Below are positions 36,780 to 46,807 of a stretch of DNA of 64,000 bases, in pieces. Location: the NCBI GenBank assembly GCA_007119965.1, contig SKOR01000038.1, positions 1 through 64,000 of the forward strand. The letters are read 5' to 3'. The stretch comes from Syntrophomonadaceae bacterium (GTDB lineage: Bacteria > Bacillota > Dethiobacteria > DTU022). The translations under genes were made by a program, and so were the position numbers. A model generated the notes under the pieces. It made no database searches and was not told where the DNA came from. It worked only from the letters and a program-made list of their open reading frames with translations. How positions within the stretch are numbered: the first letter of the stretch is position 1; each line of letters begins with the position of its first letter.

Positions 36780-37715
36780 TTATCGGCCTTTTGCGGCGCT
36801 CTCCCAGTCGATGGTTTTGCAAATTGCAGGCAGCAGGTCTGTTAAATCTGTTAGGCCTGGTTCAAGGTAACTGCGCAGCACCCTGTTTCCCACCAGCAGG
36901 GCCGGGACCTGATTATAGGTGTGGCCCCTTCCGGAAACATCCTCCAGGTTGCCGTGGTCACTGGAGACCAGGAGCATTGTTTGATCAGGATCGATCAAGT
37001 CGGCAAGGGTGCCGATAAAACGATCCAGGATGGCAATCACACGGGCAGCTTCAACCCGGTCAGCCATATGCCCGGCAAGATCACTGAGAAAGTATTCGAA
37101 AAGACAGAAATCATAGTTTTTGCTAATTGCAACCAGACGACCGGCTCCTTCTTCAGGAGTGATTAACGGCAGGTTAAAGCCCATCCGCCGTAAAATATCA
37201 TTTGTGATATCCATATACAGGGCCCGTCCCTCTTTTAAGTCACTCAGGCCATAAAAGGGCAGGCCTCCGTAATAGGTAACCAGGGTTGAACAGGAATAGC
37301 GGTTACCGGGCAGGCCCCTGTTCAGCATTTGGAAAAACATTGGCCTGTAGGCATTGGCAAAGATTACTTTTCTACCCTTCTTTTTCAATTGGCGAAAGAT
37401 GCCTTTGGCGGACAGCAGCCTTCTCAGCCTGATTTCCGGGTAACCGTTTAAATGGCAGCCTAAAATGGCAGGCGCATTTACACCGGTAAAAATAGAAGCC
37501 TGGCCGGTTGCGCTTTGCGGGAGGCCCGGAACACCAAGGGCGGCATCCAGCCCTACCAGGGATGCCTTGCAGCCGGCATGACCGGCTGACGCGCAGGTCA
37601 ACCGCTTGCCATCAAGGATCTTTGTTAATCCGGGCGTCTCGTTTACATAAAAGGGGTTGTCCTGCTGTTCTTTTCCCAGACCAACCCCGTCAACAAAAAC
37701 AAAGAGCAGGCGCAA
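36780..37715 (-). CDS. Alkaline-phosphatase-superfamily metalloenzyme
   Basis: A 311-residue protein of the phosphoglycerate mutase/alkaline phosphatase superfamily. FVDGVGLG at the N-terminus, the nucleophile block PQSATGQASIFTG, and SSDHGNLED plus the final GHTYNQVPALL histidine give a full two-metal site. It resembles a small group of unassigned 'metalloenzyme' proteins, not iPGM itself (too short). TTG start 7 bases after GGAGG. Substrate unknown. Confidence 0.8.
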   Translation of the reverse strand: MRLLFVFVDGVGLGKEQQDNPFYVNETPGLTKILDGKRLTCASAGHAGCKASLVGLDAALGVPGLPQSATGQASIFTGVNAPAILGCHLNGYPEIRLRRLLSAKGIFRQLKKKGRKVIFANAYRPMFFQMLNRGLPGNRYSCSTLVTYYGGLPFYGLSDLKEGRALYMDITNDILRRMGFNLPLITPEEGAGRLVAISKNYDFCLFEYFLSDLAGHMADRVEAARVIAILDRFIGTLADLIDPDQTMLLVSSDHGNLEDVSGRGHTYNQVPALLVGNRVLRSYLEPGLTDLTDLLPAICKTIDWESAAKGR

Positions 37716-37730
37716 TGCTAAGCCTCCGTT

Positions 37731-38972
37731 TTATTGATCCGAGTCTTCTTCAGTCTCCCCATTTTCCGGGGCTTCAAATTCAGGCTCACCGGGTTCGGGT
37801 TCCCAATCATCAGGCTCTATATCTTCCTGCCATTCCCATTCTTCCGGCCGCTCATCAAGGGTAACCTCAACGCTCATCCTCTCACCGTCACGGTAAAAGG
37901 CAACTATAAGAGTATCGCCCGGATGGTAGTCCAGCAAGCGATCGAAGAGCTGGGCCAGGTAATTAATATCGCGGTCATCCATCGCAACAATTACGTCTCC
38001 GGCCTGCAGCCCGGCTTCATCGGCAGCGCTGTCAGGGACAACTTCAATAATCAGGACGCCCTGATCAGGAGCTTCATCACTATACAACGGCCAATCATCA
38101 ATTATCACACCAAGGTGCGGCCTGATTACCCGGCCGTGCTCCATTAAATCATCCATTACCCTGCGTACGGTATTGCTGGGAATAGAAAGGCCAATTCCCT
38201 CGACGCCCATCAGCGATATCTTGGCCGTGTTAATACCGATAATTTCACCGTCCAGGTTTACAAGCGGGCCGCCGCTGTTTCCGGGGTTAACCAGGGCATC
38301 GGTCTGCACAAATGAATATGCATAATTGCCTCCGGGAAGCCTGACCTGACGATCTACAGCGCTGACAATTCCTGCGGTAACCGTCTGTTGAAAATAACCG
38401 AGCGGGTTGCCGATTGCAGCCACTGTTTCCCCGACCCTCAAACTGCCTGAATCGCCAAGCGCCATGGCAGTCAGCCCGGTCTCATCTATCTTAAGCAGGG
38501 CCAGATCGGTTAAAACATCCTCGCCTACAAGCTCGGCTTCATAGCGTCCCCTGTCCGGCAGCAGAATCGAAATGTTGTCTGCATTTTCAATGACATGGTG
38601 ATTTGTAATTATATAGCCGTCAGTTGAAATCAGCACTCCTGAACCCGATTCGGCAGGCTCGAGACGTTCTTCACCAAAGCGGTCCACATAAACCTGCCTG
38701 CTTACACCGACAACTGCAGGCATAACTTCTTCCGCAACATCGATCAAGCAGGGTCCTGCAGCAGGTTGCTCTCCGGGTGCAACCGCTACCGGCTCATCAT
38801 CCGCGGCTTCCAATGGAAGCTCATCTATATCAGGGGCCAGGATAAAAACAAACAACCCGTAAACCAGGGCAGCTCCTAGAAGAATGCCAAGGACCCCAAA
38901 TGAAAGGTAGCCGATAAAAGACCAGAACCCACCGCGATTCGAACTTGTATAGTGGCCATGATGTTGTTTCAT
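37731..38972 (-). CDS. HtrA/DegP-like membrane-anchored serine protease
   Basis: Envelope quality-control protease, 413 residues. A single membrane helix (about 16-46) anchors it, followed by an acidic linker, a trypsin-like domain with His126, Asp156 and Ser233 (NPGNSGGPL) and one PDZ domain (about 285-380). The tail is Glu/Pro-rich. ATG after AGGAGG. Next to murA and the wal genes, as htrA-type proteases are in Bacillus (htrC). Confidence 0.93.
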   Translation of the reverse strand: MKQHHGHYTSSNRGGFWSFIGYLSFGVLGILLGAALVYGLFVFILAPDIDELPLEAADDEPVAVAPGEQPAAGPCLIDVAEEVMPAVVGVSRQVYVDRFGEERLEPAESGSGVLISTDGYIITNHHVIENADNISILLPDRGRYEAELVGEDVLTDLALLKIDETGLTAMALGDSGSLRVGETVAAIGNPLGYFQQTVTAGIVSAVDRQVRLPGGNYAYSFVQTDALVNPGNSGGPLVNLDGEIIGINTAKISLMGVEGIGLSIPSNTVRRVMDDLMEHGRVIRPHLGVIIDDWPLYSDEAPDQGVLIIEVVPDSAADEAGLQAGDVIVAMDDRDINYLAQLFDRLLDYHPGDTLIVAFYRDGERMSVEVTLDERPEEWEWQEDIEPDDWEPEPGEPEFEAPENGETEEDSDQ

Positions 38973-39062
38973 TGAGAAATACCTCCTCTCCTGTATAGTT
39001 TATCTCATATACCTCGCACCGTAAAGATACTGCCTGTCGGCAGGCTTTACAGGTATATTACG

Positions 39063-40352
39063 TCAGTCAACTTTGCCTGATTGCCGGTCGTAGCTTTCAT
39101 CAGCTGTGCGATAGATGGAGGCTCCCAGGCCTGTCAACTTACCTTCAAAGTTATCATAGCCCCGGTCTACATGATCCACAGCACTGATCTGGCTTTCGCC
39201 GTCAGCAGTTAGCGCGGCAATTATCAGCGCTGCGCCCGACCTTAAATCAGGCGCCGCGACAGGAGCTCCGGTCAGGGGCATACCACCCTCAATCAGGGCG
39301 GTTCGCCCTTCAACTTTGATCCGGGCCCCCATTCTCTTCAATTCATTGACATGATTATAGCGGCCGTCAAAAACATTTTCTGTTATTACACTGAGGCCTT
39401 CGGCTGCTGTAAGCAGTACCATGCCCGGCGGCTGAAGATCCGTCGGAAAGCCCGGATAGGGAAACGTTTTTAAATCTGACGACACCAGCGGGGCCGTTCC
39501 ATCGACAGTAATTTTTTCAGGGTCAACCTCAACTTTAGCTCCTATTTCCCTGATTTTTGCAGTTATCGCCTCAAGGTGCTTCGGAATAACATCCTCCACG
39601 GTTACACGGCCCCTTGTGGCTGCTGCAGCCATCATAAATGTTCCGGCTTCAATCCGATCAGGAATTACAGTGTGCACAGCACCTTTGAACTTTTTAACCC
39701 CATCTATTCTTATGACATCAGTCCCTGCTCCCCTGACTGATGCTCCCATCGCGTTCAGAAAGTTAGACAGGTCGACAATTTCAGGTTCCTTGGCCACATT
39801 TTCCAGGATTGTCCTGCCTTCTGCGGCAGCGGCAGCCAGCATCAGGTTTATGGTTGCCCCTATGCTGACGACATCCAGGTACACGCGGGCACCGGTTAAT
39901 TTTTGGGCAGTAAGTTTGATCATGCCGTGTTCAATGTTAATGTCCGCCCCCAGGGCCGTAAAACCCTTTAAATGCTGATCTATCGGCCTTGGTCCGAGAT
40001 CACAACCTCCCGGGATAGGCACCTCCGCCCTGCCAAAACGAGCCAGGAGACTGCCCATAAAGTAGTAAGAGGCTCGCATTTTTTTAACAAGCTCGTAAGA
40101 AGGGGCAATTTTAGAAATGCTGCCCGGGGTGAGCTCCAGGGAATCCCTTCCACGCCTGCGGATGGAAACCCCGAGATTTTCCAGTATTTCAATCATTGTC
40201 CGAACGTCTGTAATATCAGGCAAATTCTCAAGGCAAACGGTTTCTGAAGTCATAACTGACGCCGGCAGCAGTGCTACCGCAGAGTTTTTTGAACCGCTTA
40301 TTTTTACGCTGCCTGACAGGGCTGTTTTGCCCTTTACAATAAATTTTTCCAT
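39063..40352 (-). CDS. murA: UDP-N-acetylglucosamine 1-carboxyvinyltransferase
   Basis: First committed enzyme of peptidoglycan synthesis, transferring enolpyruvate from PEP to UDP-GlcNAc (429 residues). SGSKNSAVALLPA and the fosfomycin-target cysteine Cys117 in IPGGCDLGPRPID are present. GGGAGGT ribosome site. It lies immediately downstream of the walR-walK-yycH-yycI block, an arrangement unlike Bacillus. Confidence 0.97.
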   Translation of the reverse strand: MEKFIVKGKTALSGSVKISGSKNSAVALLPASVMTSETVCLENLPDITDVRTMIEILENLGVSIRRRGRDSLELTPGSISKIAPSYELVKKMRASYYFMGSLLARFGRAEVPIPGGCDLGPRPIDQHLKGFTALGADINIEHGMIKLTAQKLTGARVYLDVVSIGATINLMLAAAAAEGRTILENVAKEPEIVDLSNFLNAMGASVRGAGTDVIRIDGVKKFKGAVHTVIPDRIEAGTFMMAAAATRGRVTVEDVIPKHLEAITAKIREIGAKVEVDPEKITVDGTAPLVSSDLKTFPYPGFPTDLQPPGMVLLTAAEGLSVITENVFDGRYNHVNELKRMGARIKVEGRTALIEGGMPLTGAPVAAPDLRSGAALIIAALTADGESQISAVDHVDRGYDNFEGKLTGLGASIYRTADESYDRQSGKVD

Positions 40353-40415
40353 GATGACCTCCCGTAGGTGCTTAAGTCAGATACTTTCCGAATCCCGGCT
40401 ACTTTCTAAAAATAA

Positions 40416-41303
40416 CTAGGGAAGCTGTTCCGGTATAATAGTATCCTGTTCGATATTGCCTGTAAAAGCATTGATATAATGCCGGTCATTTCCGTCGAGC
40501 TCAATTCGCCAAACCGGAGGGATCTCCCATTTTTCAGCATCATACTCTCCGCTGAAATAACCCAGCTTTATCGCCTCGATATCTCTCGGCACAGGACTAG
40601 GCCCCAGCCTGTCGACAAGGTTCTGCAAAGCCTCGGCGGCCGAAATCACTTTCATTTCTCTCAGGGGCAGCCTGTCAACCGGGTTCAGCCAGTATATCTC
40701 AATTATATTAACTTCGCCCGCTTCAAGAATTACTTTCAGCTGGCCCGCATAAATCGGCATTTCCTGATATACCTGGTAATAATTAAAGTTGATAAAACCG
40801 GCATCGCTCTTTTCCATATAATCGAAAACGGCTCCTTCAGGCATTAGCTTCTCTTCCTCAATAAAATTATCGACCAGCTCGGTTAACCTGTGCGCCTCGA
40901 TGCCGGCTGCATCTTCGACAAGCCTTACGCCCGGTTCATAGATCACCCGGATCAGGCCGCTTGAATAGACGACGGCTGTCTCATTGTCTGCCCTGTAAGC
41001 AGTTGCATTATCAGATTCAACGACATGAGCCCCTTTTTTGATAAATTCCTGCAGGACTTCGCCCTGAAAGCTCCGGGCTGGCTCTACGGTCAGAAAATCG
41101 CTGACATGAACAGACCGGCTGAGGGTTGTTTGGAGAAAATAGTTGTTTTCGCTGAGCATAACCTCTGTGGCCTGCAAATCCTCAGCAGTTACGGCAACCC
41201 TGGTCATACGGCCGAAATCAGGCCAAAAAAGATGGTAGCCGAGAAAGAGGTTTAAACCGGCAAAAGCAATTATTAGAATCGACTTGGCGCGGCCAAGGTT
41301 CAC
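40416..41303 (-). CDS. yycI: YycI-family regulator of WalK
   Basis: A 295-residue protein with one N-terminal membrane helix (about 8-26) and an extracytoplasmic domain resembling YycI. Known YycI proteins pair with YycH in the membrane to modulate WalK. The GTG start follows GGGGAGG and overlaps the yycH stop by 4 bases. Sequence similarity to Bacillus YycI is low and the assignment leans on architecture and position. Confidence 0.85.
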   Translation of the reverse strand: MNLGRAKSILIIAFAGLNLFLGYHLFWPDFGRMTRVAVTAEDLQATEVMLSENNYFLQTTLSRSVHVSDFLTVEPARSFQGEVLQEFIKKGAHVVESDNATAYRADNETAVVYSSGLIRVIYEPGVRLVEDAAGIEAHRLTELVDNFIEEEKLMPEGAVFDYMEKSDAGFINFNYYQVYQEMPIYAGQLKVILEAGEVNIIEIYWLNPVDRLPLREMKVISAAEALQNLVDRLGPSPVPRDIEAIKLGYFSGEYDAEKWEIPPVWRIELDGNDRHYINAFTGNIEQDTIIPEQLP

Positions 41304-42646
41304 AAAAGATCCTCCCCCCTGATAGGCTCAAGCTGATATGCATCTAAAATATAAGCCTTTCCGTTAATCTTTATCCGCCATACCGGCTGTCCCCTGTAAC
41401 CATTAGATAAGTCACGGACTGCATAGCCCAGGCACAATTCCTCGAGTCGCATGATATTTCCACTTTCGGGCGCCTGCTCATTCAATAAGTAGACCGCTGC
41501 ATCAAGTGCATCGTTCCATGCTGCAACAGGTTTTTGTTCCCTGTCTTCCGGAGTAAAATCGCCGGGGACAAATATGGAACGGTTGTAATGAATTAACCCG
41601 TTATCGTTAAACAACGCCCTCGTCGGTTGACGGGTAAAGATTGGGAAACCGTTGTAATACATATTCCATTTCGCGTTGTAATATACTGCCCTGCCCCACC
41701 CCGACAGGTTAAGCTCTTCCAGGCGAAGGCTTTCCGGCCACCCTCCATGGTAGCTGATTAGACTGCTGCTGTTAAACAGGGCGTCCGGGTATGCTGCAGT
41801 AACCTGCCCTTCTTCCTTCTGGGGTGAAGAATATTCCAGGCCGGTGCTGGTTAAACGCAGCCCTTTGTCACCATCAGTATAGATTAAACCCCCATCTTTC
41901 TCTTCGATGATCCGGGCCATGTTATAATCCACAAAAAATGTTTTCAGGATTAAACTCCGGTCGATATCTTCAGCTCTCAGGTTCAGCTCATCCATGTAAA
42001 CAGGTTCCAGTGGCACATAGATGTTTCCACTTATTTCTAACCCGGATTTGAGTTGCTGATCCTGCTGTTCTGCTGATAGTACAGTATACAGCGTTTTGCC
42101 TGCCAAAGAAACTTCCTCCAGCATTTCACTGAAAACCGCTGCTCTTGCTGAAGACAGCTGCAGGTAAATTTCATTGTTACTGCCGGCCTCAGCCAGCGCC
42201 AGCCATTTTTGGCTCTCGTTCGAATAAACTTCAATCATGCTAACTTCGGTATACGCGGCATCAGGAAGCCAGGGCAGCTCTTCGCCGACAGGAAGTACCG
42301 GATCCAGGTAAAAGGCCAAAACCTTTACAGAATCCTCAGGCAGCGCTTCTTCTTCCATAGCTGCATCAAATCTAATCTGCTGCAGGATTAACGATAAAGT
42401 ATCCCACAGGCTATCGTATTTTGCTTCCCCTTTTTTAAAAATGTACGACCCTTCTTCAGCGCGCAGCACAATATGGCCCGGTGTCAGGACATTTTCCAGG
42501 GAACGTGGCTCCTCAACCAGGATTCTTTCATAAATATCTTCTTCAACCAGCTGGGCCGGTTTTTCCCCGTACCATAACTGGTAGGTTAAAAGCAGGCTCA
42601 GGCCTACCAGAAAAAAAAGCAGTGCACTTTTAACTTTTTCCATCAT
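41300..42646 (-). CDS. yycH: YycH-family regulator of WalK
   Basis: A 448-residue single-pass membrane protein (helix about 8-22) with a large extracytoplasmic part of three subdomains, matching YycH. It overlaps walK by 4 bases upstream and yycI by 4 downstream, so the four genes are translationally coupled. Its expected role is control of WalK activity at the membrane. Confidence 0.85.
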   Translation of the reverse strand: MMEKVKSALLFFLVGLSLLLTYQLWYGEKPAQLVEEDIYERILVEEPRSLENVLTPGHIVLRAEEGSYIFKKGEAKYDSLWDTLSLILQQIRFDAAMEEEALPEDSVKVLAFYLDPVLPVGEELPWLPDAAYTEVSMIEVYSNESQKWLALAEAGSNNEIYLQLSSARAAVFSEMLEEVSLAGKTLYTVLSAEQQDQQLKSGLEISGNIYVPLEPVYMDELNLRAEDIDRSLILKTFFVDYNMARIIEEKDGGLIYTDGDKGLRLTSTGLEYSSPQKEEGQVTAAYPDALFNSSSLISYHGGWPESLRLEELNLSGWGRAVYYNAKWNMYYNGFPIFTRQPTRALFNDNGLIHYNRSIFVPGDFTPEDREQKPVAAWNDALDAAVYLLNEQAPESGNIMRLEELCLGYAVRDLSNGYRGQPVWRIKINGKAYILDAYQLEPIRGEDLL

Positions 42647-44469
42647 GTTGACCTACCTTCTTCGCTGACAGGTCCGGGCAGGGTAAAGAAAACTTTTGTC
42701 CCTGACCCTGGCTTACTCTCTATCCATATTATACCACCATGGGCCTCGACCACTTTACGGGCTATCGAGAGGCCAAGCCCGGTTCCGCCAAAATCGCGGC
42801 TGCGTGTTTTTTCTACCCTGTAAAACCGTTCAAAAACCCTTGGCAGTTCACTTTCAGGAATTCCGCTACCTGTGTCTTCGATTAAAACCTTCGCCTGCTT
42901 GTCCTCCACTTCAGCCCTGATAATGATTTCACCGTCTGGAGGAGTATACTTAACCGCATTGTTTAAAAGGTTCGAAAAAACACGCATTATTTTATCCCGA
43001 TCAGCGTAAACTGTTGTGCAGGCGGGGTCAATTATTACCCTGATTCCTGGAAACTGCACTTTTAGTTTTTGCCTGAGCTGCCCGACAGCCTCACTGACAA
43101 GCTCCTGCAGATCCACTTCACTCCTCTGCCAGTATGCCTGGCTCGAATCCATCTGGGATAATACGAGCAGGTCTTTAACCATTGTAACCATTCGATCTGT
43201 TTCCACGGTCAGGACATTAAGAAAACGGCTGCGGGTTTCCGGCTCCTCGGCAGCACCGTCCAGCAGTGTTTCTATATAGCTTTTAACTGTGGCCAGGGGC
43301 GTCCTGAGTTCGTGGGAAACATCTGCCACAAACTCTTCCTGGCGCCTGGTCAGCTCTCTCTCCCGGGTTATATCATGCAGGACAATTAATGTTCCGTCAA
43401 GTTTACCCCTGTCAACTTTGAACGGGGCAATTTTCACCTCAATCGTTACCTCTGGGGATAGGCTTGAGATTTCAGCGGTCAGCGGTTTTTGGCGCCGGAT
43501 AAACCGGCGCATTTCATCTGCGCCAATCAGGTTTCGCAGCAGGCTAAAACCGGAACGGTTCAAATCGGGCACTTTTAAACGAAGTTTATTAATCAGGCGC
43601 TTTGCCGACGGGTTAACCTGGATAAGGCTTCCTTTGCCATCCAGAGCAACTATCCCGTCGCTCATATTGTTAATGATCGCCTCGACCTTGCTTTTTTCGG
43701 AAGACATCTCATTGATCGTATAGCTCAACTGATCGGCCAGATAGTTAAATGTTTCGCCCAGCCGCCCTATTTCATCAGCAGTCTGGACTTTGATTTTGCG
43801 TGAAAAGTCTCCGCGGGCCATATAATATGCCTGGTCAGTCACATCACTGATCGGTGTTGTTATTGTTTTGGTCAGAACAATCCCCAGCAAGAAACTAACG
43901 GCAAGGGCGATCCCCACCCCGGAGAGCAAGATTGTTTTTACTTCATTCAGCGTGTCATCAACAGACTGGAGGGAGCCGCTCAAGTAAATGACCCCGATCG
44001 TGCTCTGCTCATTTACGATAGGGAAGGCAAGGTAATAGCGCCTCTCCTGGCTGACAGTATCGAAACGAACCTCATCGCTTAAATTGCCGGCTAAGGCCCG
44101 GGTTATCTCATCGCGAATCAGGCGCCGTCCAATCAGCGCCTGGCTGCCTGATGCACCGATCACATTGGCATAATTGTCCAGTATGATAATTTCCATTTCA
44201 TGCAGATCCCTGAAGTCGCGGGCCAGACTTACTGTATCTTCCACCCAGAGCTGCCCCTCGCCGATTCCCGGCTGCATAAAAACAGAAAGAAGCCTGGCCT
44301 GGTTCTCCAGACTGTCTTTATAGTTACGAAGATAGTATTGCTCCAGTGATTGAACAAGGTATACGCTGATTAACTGCAGTGAAAAGAGGATTAGCATGAT
44401 ATAGATAAATATAATTTTCCACTGGAGGCTGTTAAATAGTTTACCTCCGCCTAAAGAAATAGCCGACAC
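42643..44469 (-). CDS. walK: Sensor histidine kinase WalK
   Basis: Cell-wall homeostasis sensor, about 608 residues. Two membrane helices flank an extracytoplasmic sensor (about 25-180), then HAMP, PAS, the HisKA dimer with His386 in DVSHELRTPLATV and the HATPase domain (NLLNNAVKYTPPDGE, DTGSGIPESELPRVFERFYR, GGTGLGLSIA). The start is uncertain. A GTG at 44469 inside walR gives near-standard length but has no spaced ribosome site, and the good GGAGGT after the walR stop is not followed by a usual start codon. Confidence 0.9.
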   Translation of the reverse strand: MSAISLGGGKLFNSLQWKIIFIYIMLILFSLQLISVYLVQSLEQYYLRNYKDSLENQARLLSVFMQPGIGEGQLWVEDTVSLARDFRDLHEMEIIILDNYANVIGASGSQALIGRRLIRDEITRALAGNLSDEVRFDTVSQERRYYLAFPIVNEQSTIGVIYLSGSLQSVDDTLNEVKTILLSGVGIALAVSFLLGIVLTKTITTPISDVTDQAYYMARGDFSRKIKVQTADEIGRLGETFNYLADQLSYTINEMSSEKSKVEAIINNMSDGIVALDGKGSLIQVNPSAKRLINKLRLKVPDLNRSGFSLLRNLIGADEMRRFIRRQKPLTAEISSLSPEVTIEVKIAPFKVDRGKLDGTLIVLHDITRERELTRRQEEFVADVSHELRTPLATVKSYIETLLDGAAEEPETRSRFLNVLTVETDRMVTMVKDLLVLSQMDSSQAYWQRSEVDLQELVSEAVGQLRQKLKVQFPGIRVIIDPACTTVYADRDKIMRVFSNLLNNAVKYTPPDGEIIIRAEVEDKQAKVLIEDTGSGIPESELPRVFERFYRVEKTRSRDFGGTGLGLSIARKVVEAHGGIIWIESKPGSGTKVFFTLPGPVSEEGRST

Positions 44470-45133
44470 CCCTTTTTGTATGTATGTAATCAGGTTTGGC
44501 CGGATTCTGCTCCAGCTTTTCCCGCAGGCGGCGGACTGTGACATCCACCGTCCGATCATCACCTATGTAATCATAACCCCACACCTGGTTTAACAGCTGC
44601 TCACGGCTGTAGACATAACCTGGTTTCATCATCATGTAGACCAGCAGGTTAAACTCGCGCAGTGTCAACTCTACAGGGCTCCCTTCATTATAAACCTGTA
44701 CCTCATCGCGGTCTACAGTAATAGTCCCAACAGTTAAACTGCCTTTATGGTCCGATCCTTTCTCTTTAACTGCAGAGCGGCGCAGGATCGCCTTGACCCT
44801 GGCTGTAACTTCCCTGGCACTGAAAGGTTTGGTCACGTAATCATCAGCGCCCAGTTCCAGGCCGAGGATCTTATCCACTTCCATCTCCCTGGCTGTTAAC
44901 ATAATTATAGGGGTGTCGCGATGCTTGCGGATTTCACGGCAAACGGTAAAGCCGTCCTTGCCGGGGAGCATAATATCTAAAACTATAACATCAGGATTTT
45001 CTGTCTCGGCCATTTGAAGCGCGGCTTCGCCGTCAAAAGCAGTAATCACCCGGTAACCCTCTTTTTCCAGGTTATATTTGAGAATTTCCACAATTGGCTT
45101 TTCGTCATCTACTACTAAAATCTTGTCTGTCAC
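44441..45133 (-). CDS. walR: Response regulator WalR
   Basis: OmpR/PhoB-type response regulator, 230 residues. The receiver has phospho-acceptor Asp53 (VLDIMLPGKDG) and Lys in VTKPFSARE; the C-terminal winged helix ends VGYFFRR. GTG start at 45133 lies 10 bases from GGAG; the longer frame to 45268 runs into the terminator of the upstream gene. It controls peptidoglycan hydrolases in relatives. Confidence 0.94.
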   Translation of the reverse strand: MTDKILVVDDEKPIVEILKYNLEKEGYRVITAFDGEAALQMAETENPDVIVLDIMLPGKDGFTVCREIRKHRDTPIIMLTAREMEVDKILGLELGADDYVTKPFSAREVTARVKAILRRSAVKEKGSDHKGSLTVGTITVDRDEVQVYNEGSPVELTLREFNLLVYMMMKPGYVYSREQLLNQVWGYDYIGDDRTVDVTVRRLREKLEQNPAKPDYIHTKRGVGYFFRRR

Positions 45134-45211
45134 TTTTAGGACACTCCATCCGGTTGATAAACAAAACTTTCGCTTCAGCAGGCAAAAACCCTGCAAGTTT
45201 ATTTCCCTGCC

Positions 45212-45241
45212 AAAAAAAACCCTTCTCCAGCTGGAGAAGGG
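45212..45241 (-). terminator. Terminator of the M23/G5 peptidase gene
   Basis: A perfect CCCTTCTCC/GGAGAAGGG hairpin followed by eight T residues on the minus strand, between the peptidase stop and walR. walR therefore probably has its own promoter in the 75 bases after it. Confidence 0.9.
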
Positions 45242-45264
45242 CCGGTTACTTCGTGTGTTGGAAC

Positions 45265-46734
45265 TCAAGGGTTAAAAAAGCGCAGCGGGTCTATCGGTTT
45301 ATGCTGGTAGTAACCGTGCCATTCGCCGGTCCCGTCATCAAGGCGGATTTCAAAATGAAGATGAGGTCCCGAAGAGCGGCCGGTAGAACCAACCCTGCCG
45401 ATGACCTCGCCTTTTTCAACCTGGTCCCCCTCAGAAACAAGGTTAACCTCATTATGCAGGTAAAGGCTCCAGTATGAACCGTGATAGATAATCATATAAT
45501 TTCCCTGCGACCCTCCCCGGCCGGAAAACCAGACAATTCCGCTATCGGCAGCCAGAATATTTGTGCCGGCCGGAGCGTTGATATCGATCCCGGTGTGCCA
45601 GGCACTAAAGCCCCTGCCGGGCGTTATTGCCCCGCCATTCTCCACGGGCCAGATGAACCGACCGGAGCCAATAGAGGGAACCTTGGCAGTACCATGTTTT
45701 TCAACCTGCGCCACAGGCTCTTCAATCGTCTCTTCATTAATCTTTGTACGGGCTACTTCAACGCCGTTTTCACGGGTAATATGATAAGTTATTTCTTTTT
45801 TGCCTTCCTGCCCGGGGGTCTCTACCTCATGTTCAACCGTCCACATTTCCTCATCGTAAATGTATTCAGTGGCAAATGGAATATCTTCCACCACAACAAC
45901 CTCTTCCCTGGTTTTAACATTTACGCCATTACTTTCAATCGCAAAATCATGGTTATCGCGATACTCATCTTCGGAAATGGAGTGAACCAGTGAAGCAGAG
46001 TTGATAAAGGCGTAGTTGTGACGATTGTCCAGTGATCCGCGTAAAAGGGGTTCGGTCAGGGCAGCTGCCTGAAAAGTCCCGGCGTTATTAACGTCCACAA
46101 GGAGTTTAACAACTTCTTCGGCTGTATAGACATTGTCAGGGCAGACGCTGCAGGGCTCGAGGGTCAGGTCTTCAACAATCACAGAATCCAGCAGCCTGGC
46201 ACTGCTTTGGTTGCTGATGTATGCGGATTTCAGGGCTGTGACAATTTCATTAAGTTCAGTTTCTGAATTGACCGGCACCAGGGGCGCCCCGTCAATCTTA
46301 ATCATGTATGCGTCCGTACGCAGGGTCATCTGCTGGCGAACAGCAGTTTTTACGGTTTCCGTCTCAGAACTGCTCTCAGGCCTGAACTCTTTAACCAGGG
46401 CAATTTTTTTACCCGGCTCCATGTGCATACCATACAGGTCGCCTAAGCGCTCCGTCAGGTCAGCAACAAAAGTTTCAAACTCCCCGGCGTTTTTTACGAC
46501 CCCTACTTCCCGGTCGTCCATCAAAACGACATAGACAAAACTATTCATGTAATTATAAAATGCCAGGGCGGAGACCAGGAATAAAGACGCCGCCAGGAGA
46601 TAATGGGGGCACCTTAATTTATTAGCTTTTAGCCACAATTTTATCTTTCTGAGGACACTAACAGTCATGGACCGTTTCTTCTTTACCTTGGGCTTCTTAC
46701 CTGCAGGCACAAATTGGACAGCCTTTGGTTCCAT
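45265..46734 (-). CDS. M23 peptidase with G5 domain
   Basis: Membrane-anchored murein hydrolase, 489 residues. A basic N-terminus and a membrane helix (about 48-62) lead to a mixed region of about 220 residues, a G5 domain (about 275-350, with VVVVEDIPFATEYIYDEEM) and a LytM/M23 domain with HTGIDI and HLHFEIR metal ligands. It should cut peptidoglycan cross-bridges. ATG at 46734 is 8 bases from AAAGGA. Located directly upstream of walR, whose homologues regulate such hydrolases. Confidence 0.92.
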   Translation of the reverse strand: MEPKAVQFVPAGKKPKVKKKRSMTVSVLRKIKLWLKANKLRCPHYLLAASLFLVSALAFYNYMNSFVYVVLMDDREVGVVKNAGEFETFVADLTERLGDLYGMHMEPGKKIALVKEFRPESSSETETVKTAVRQQMTLRTDAYMIKIDGAPLVPVNSETELNEIVTALKSAYISNQSSARLLDSVIVEDLTLEPCSVCPDNVYTAEEVVKLLVDVNNAGTFQAAALTEPLLRGSLDNRHNYAFINSASLVHSISEDEYRDNHDFAIESNGVNVKTREEVVVVEDIPFATEYIYDEEMWTVEHEVETPGQEGKKEITYHITRENGVEVARTKINEETIEEPVAQVEKHGTAKVPSIGSGRFIWPVENGGAITPGRGFSAWHTGIDINAPAGTNILAADSGIVWFSGRGGSQGNYMIIYHGSYWSLYLHNEVNLVSEGDQVEKGEVIGRVGSTGRSSGPHLHFEIRLDDGTGEWHGYYQHKPIDPLRFFNP

Positions 46735-46807
46735 TGGAATGATCCTTTCTGCATTGCAAGATGTCAGCAAACTCCCAACTCAAGATCACCGCCCATAATT
46801 TTTAAGC

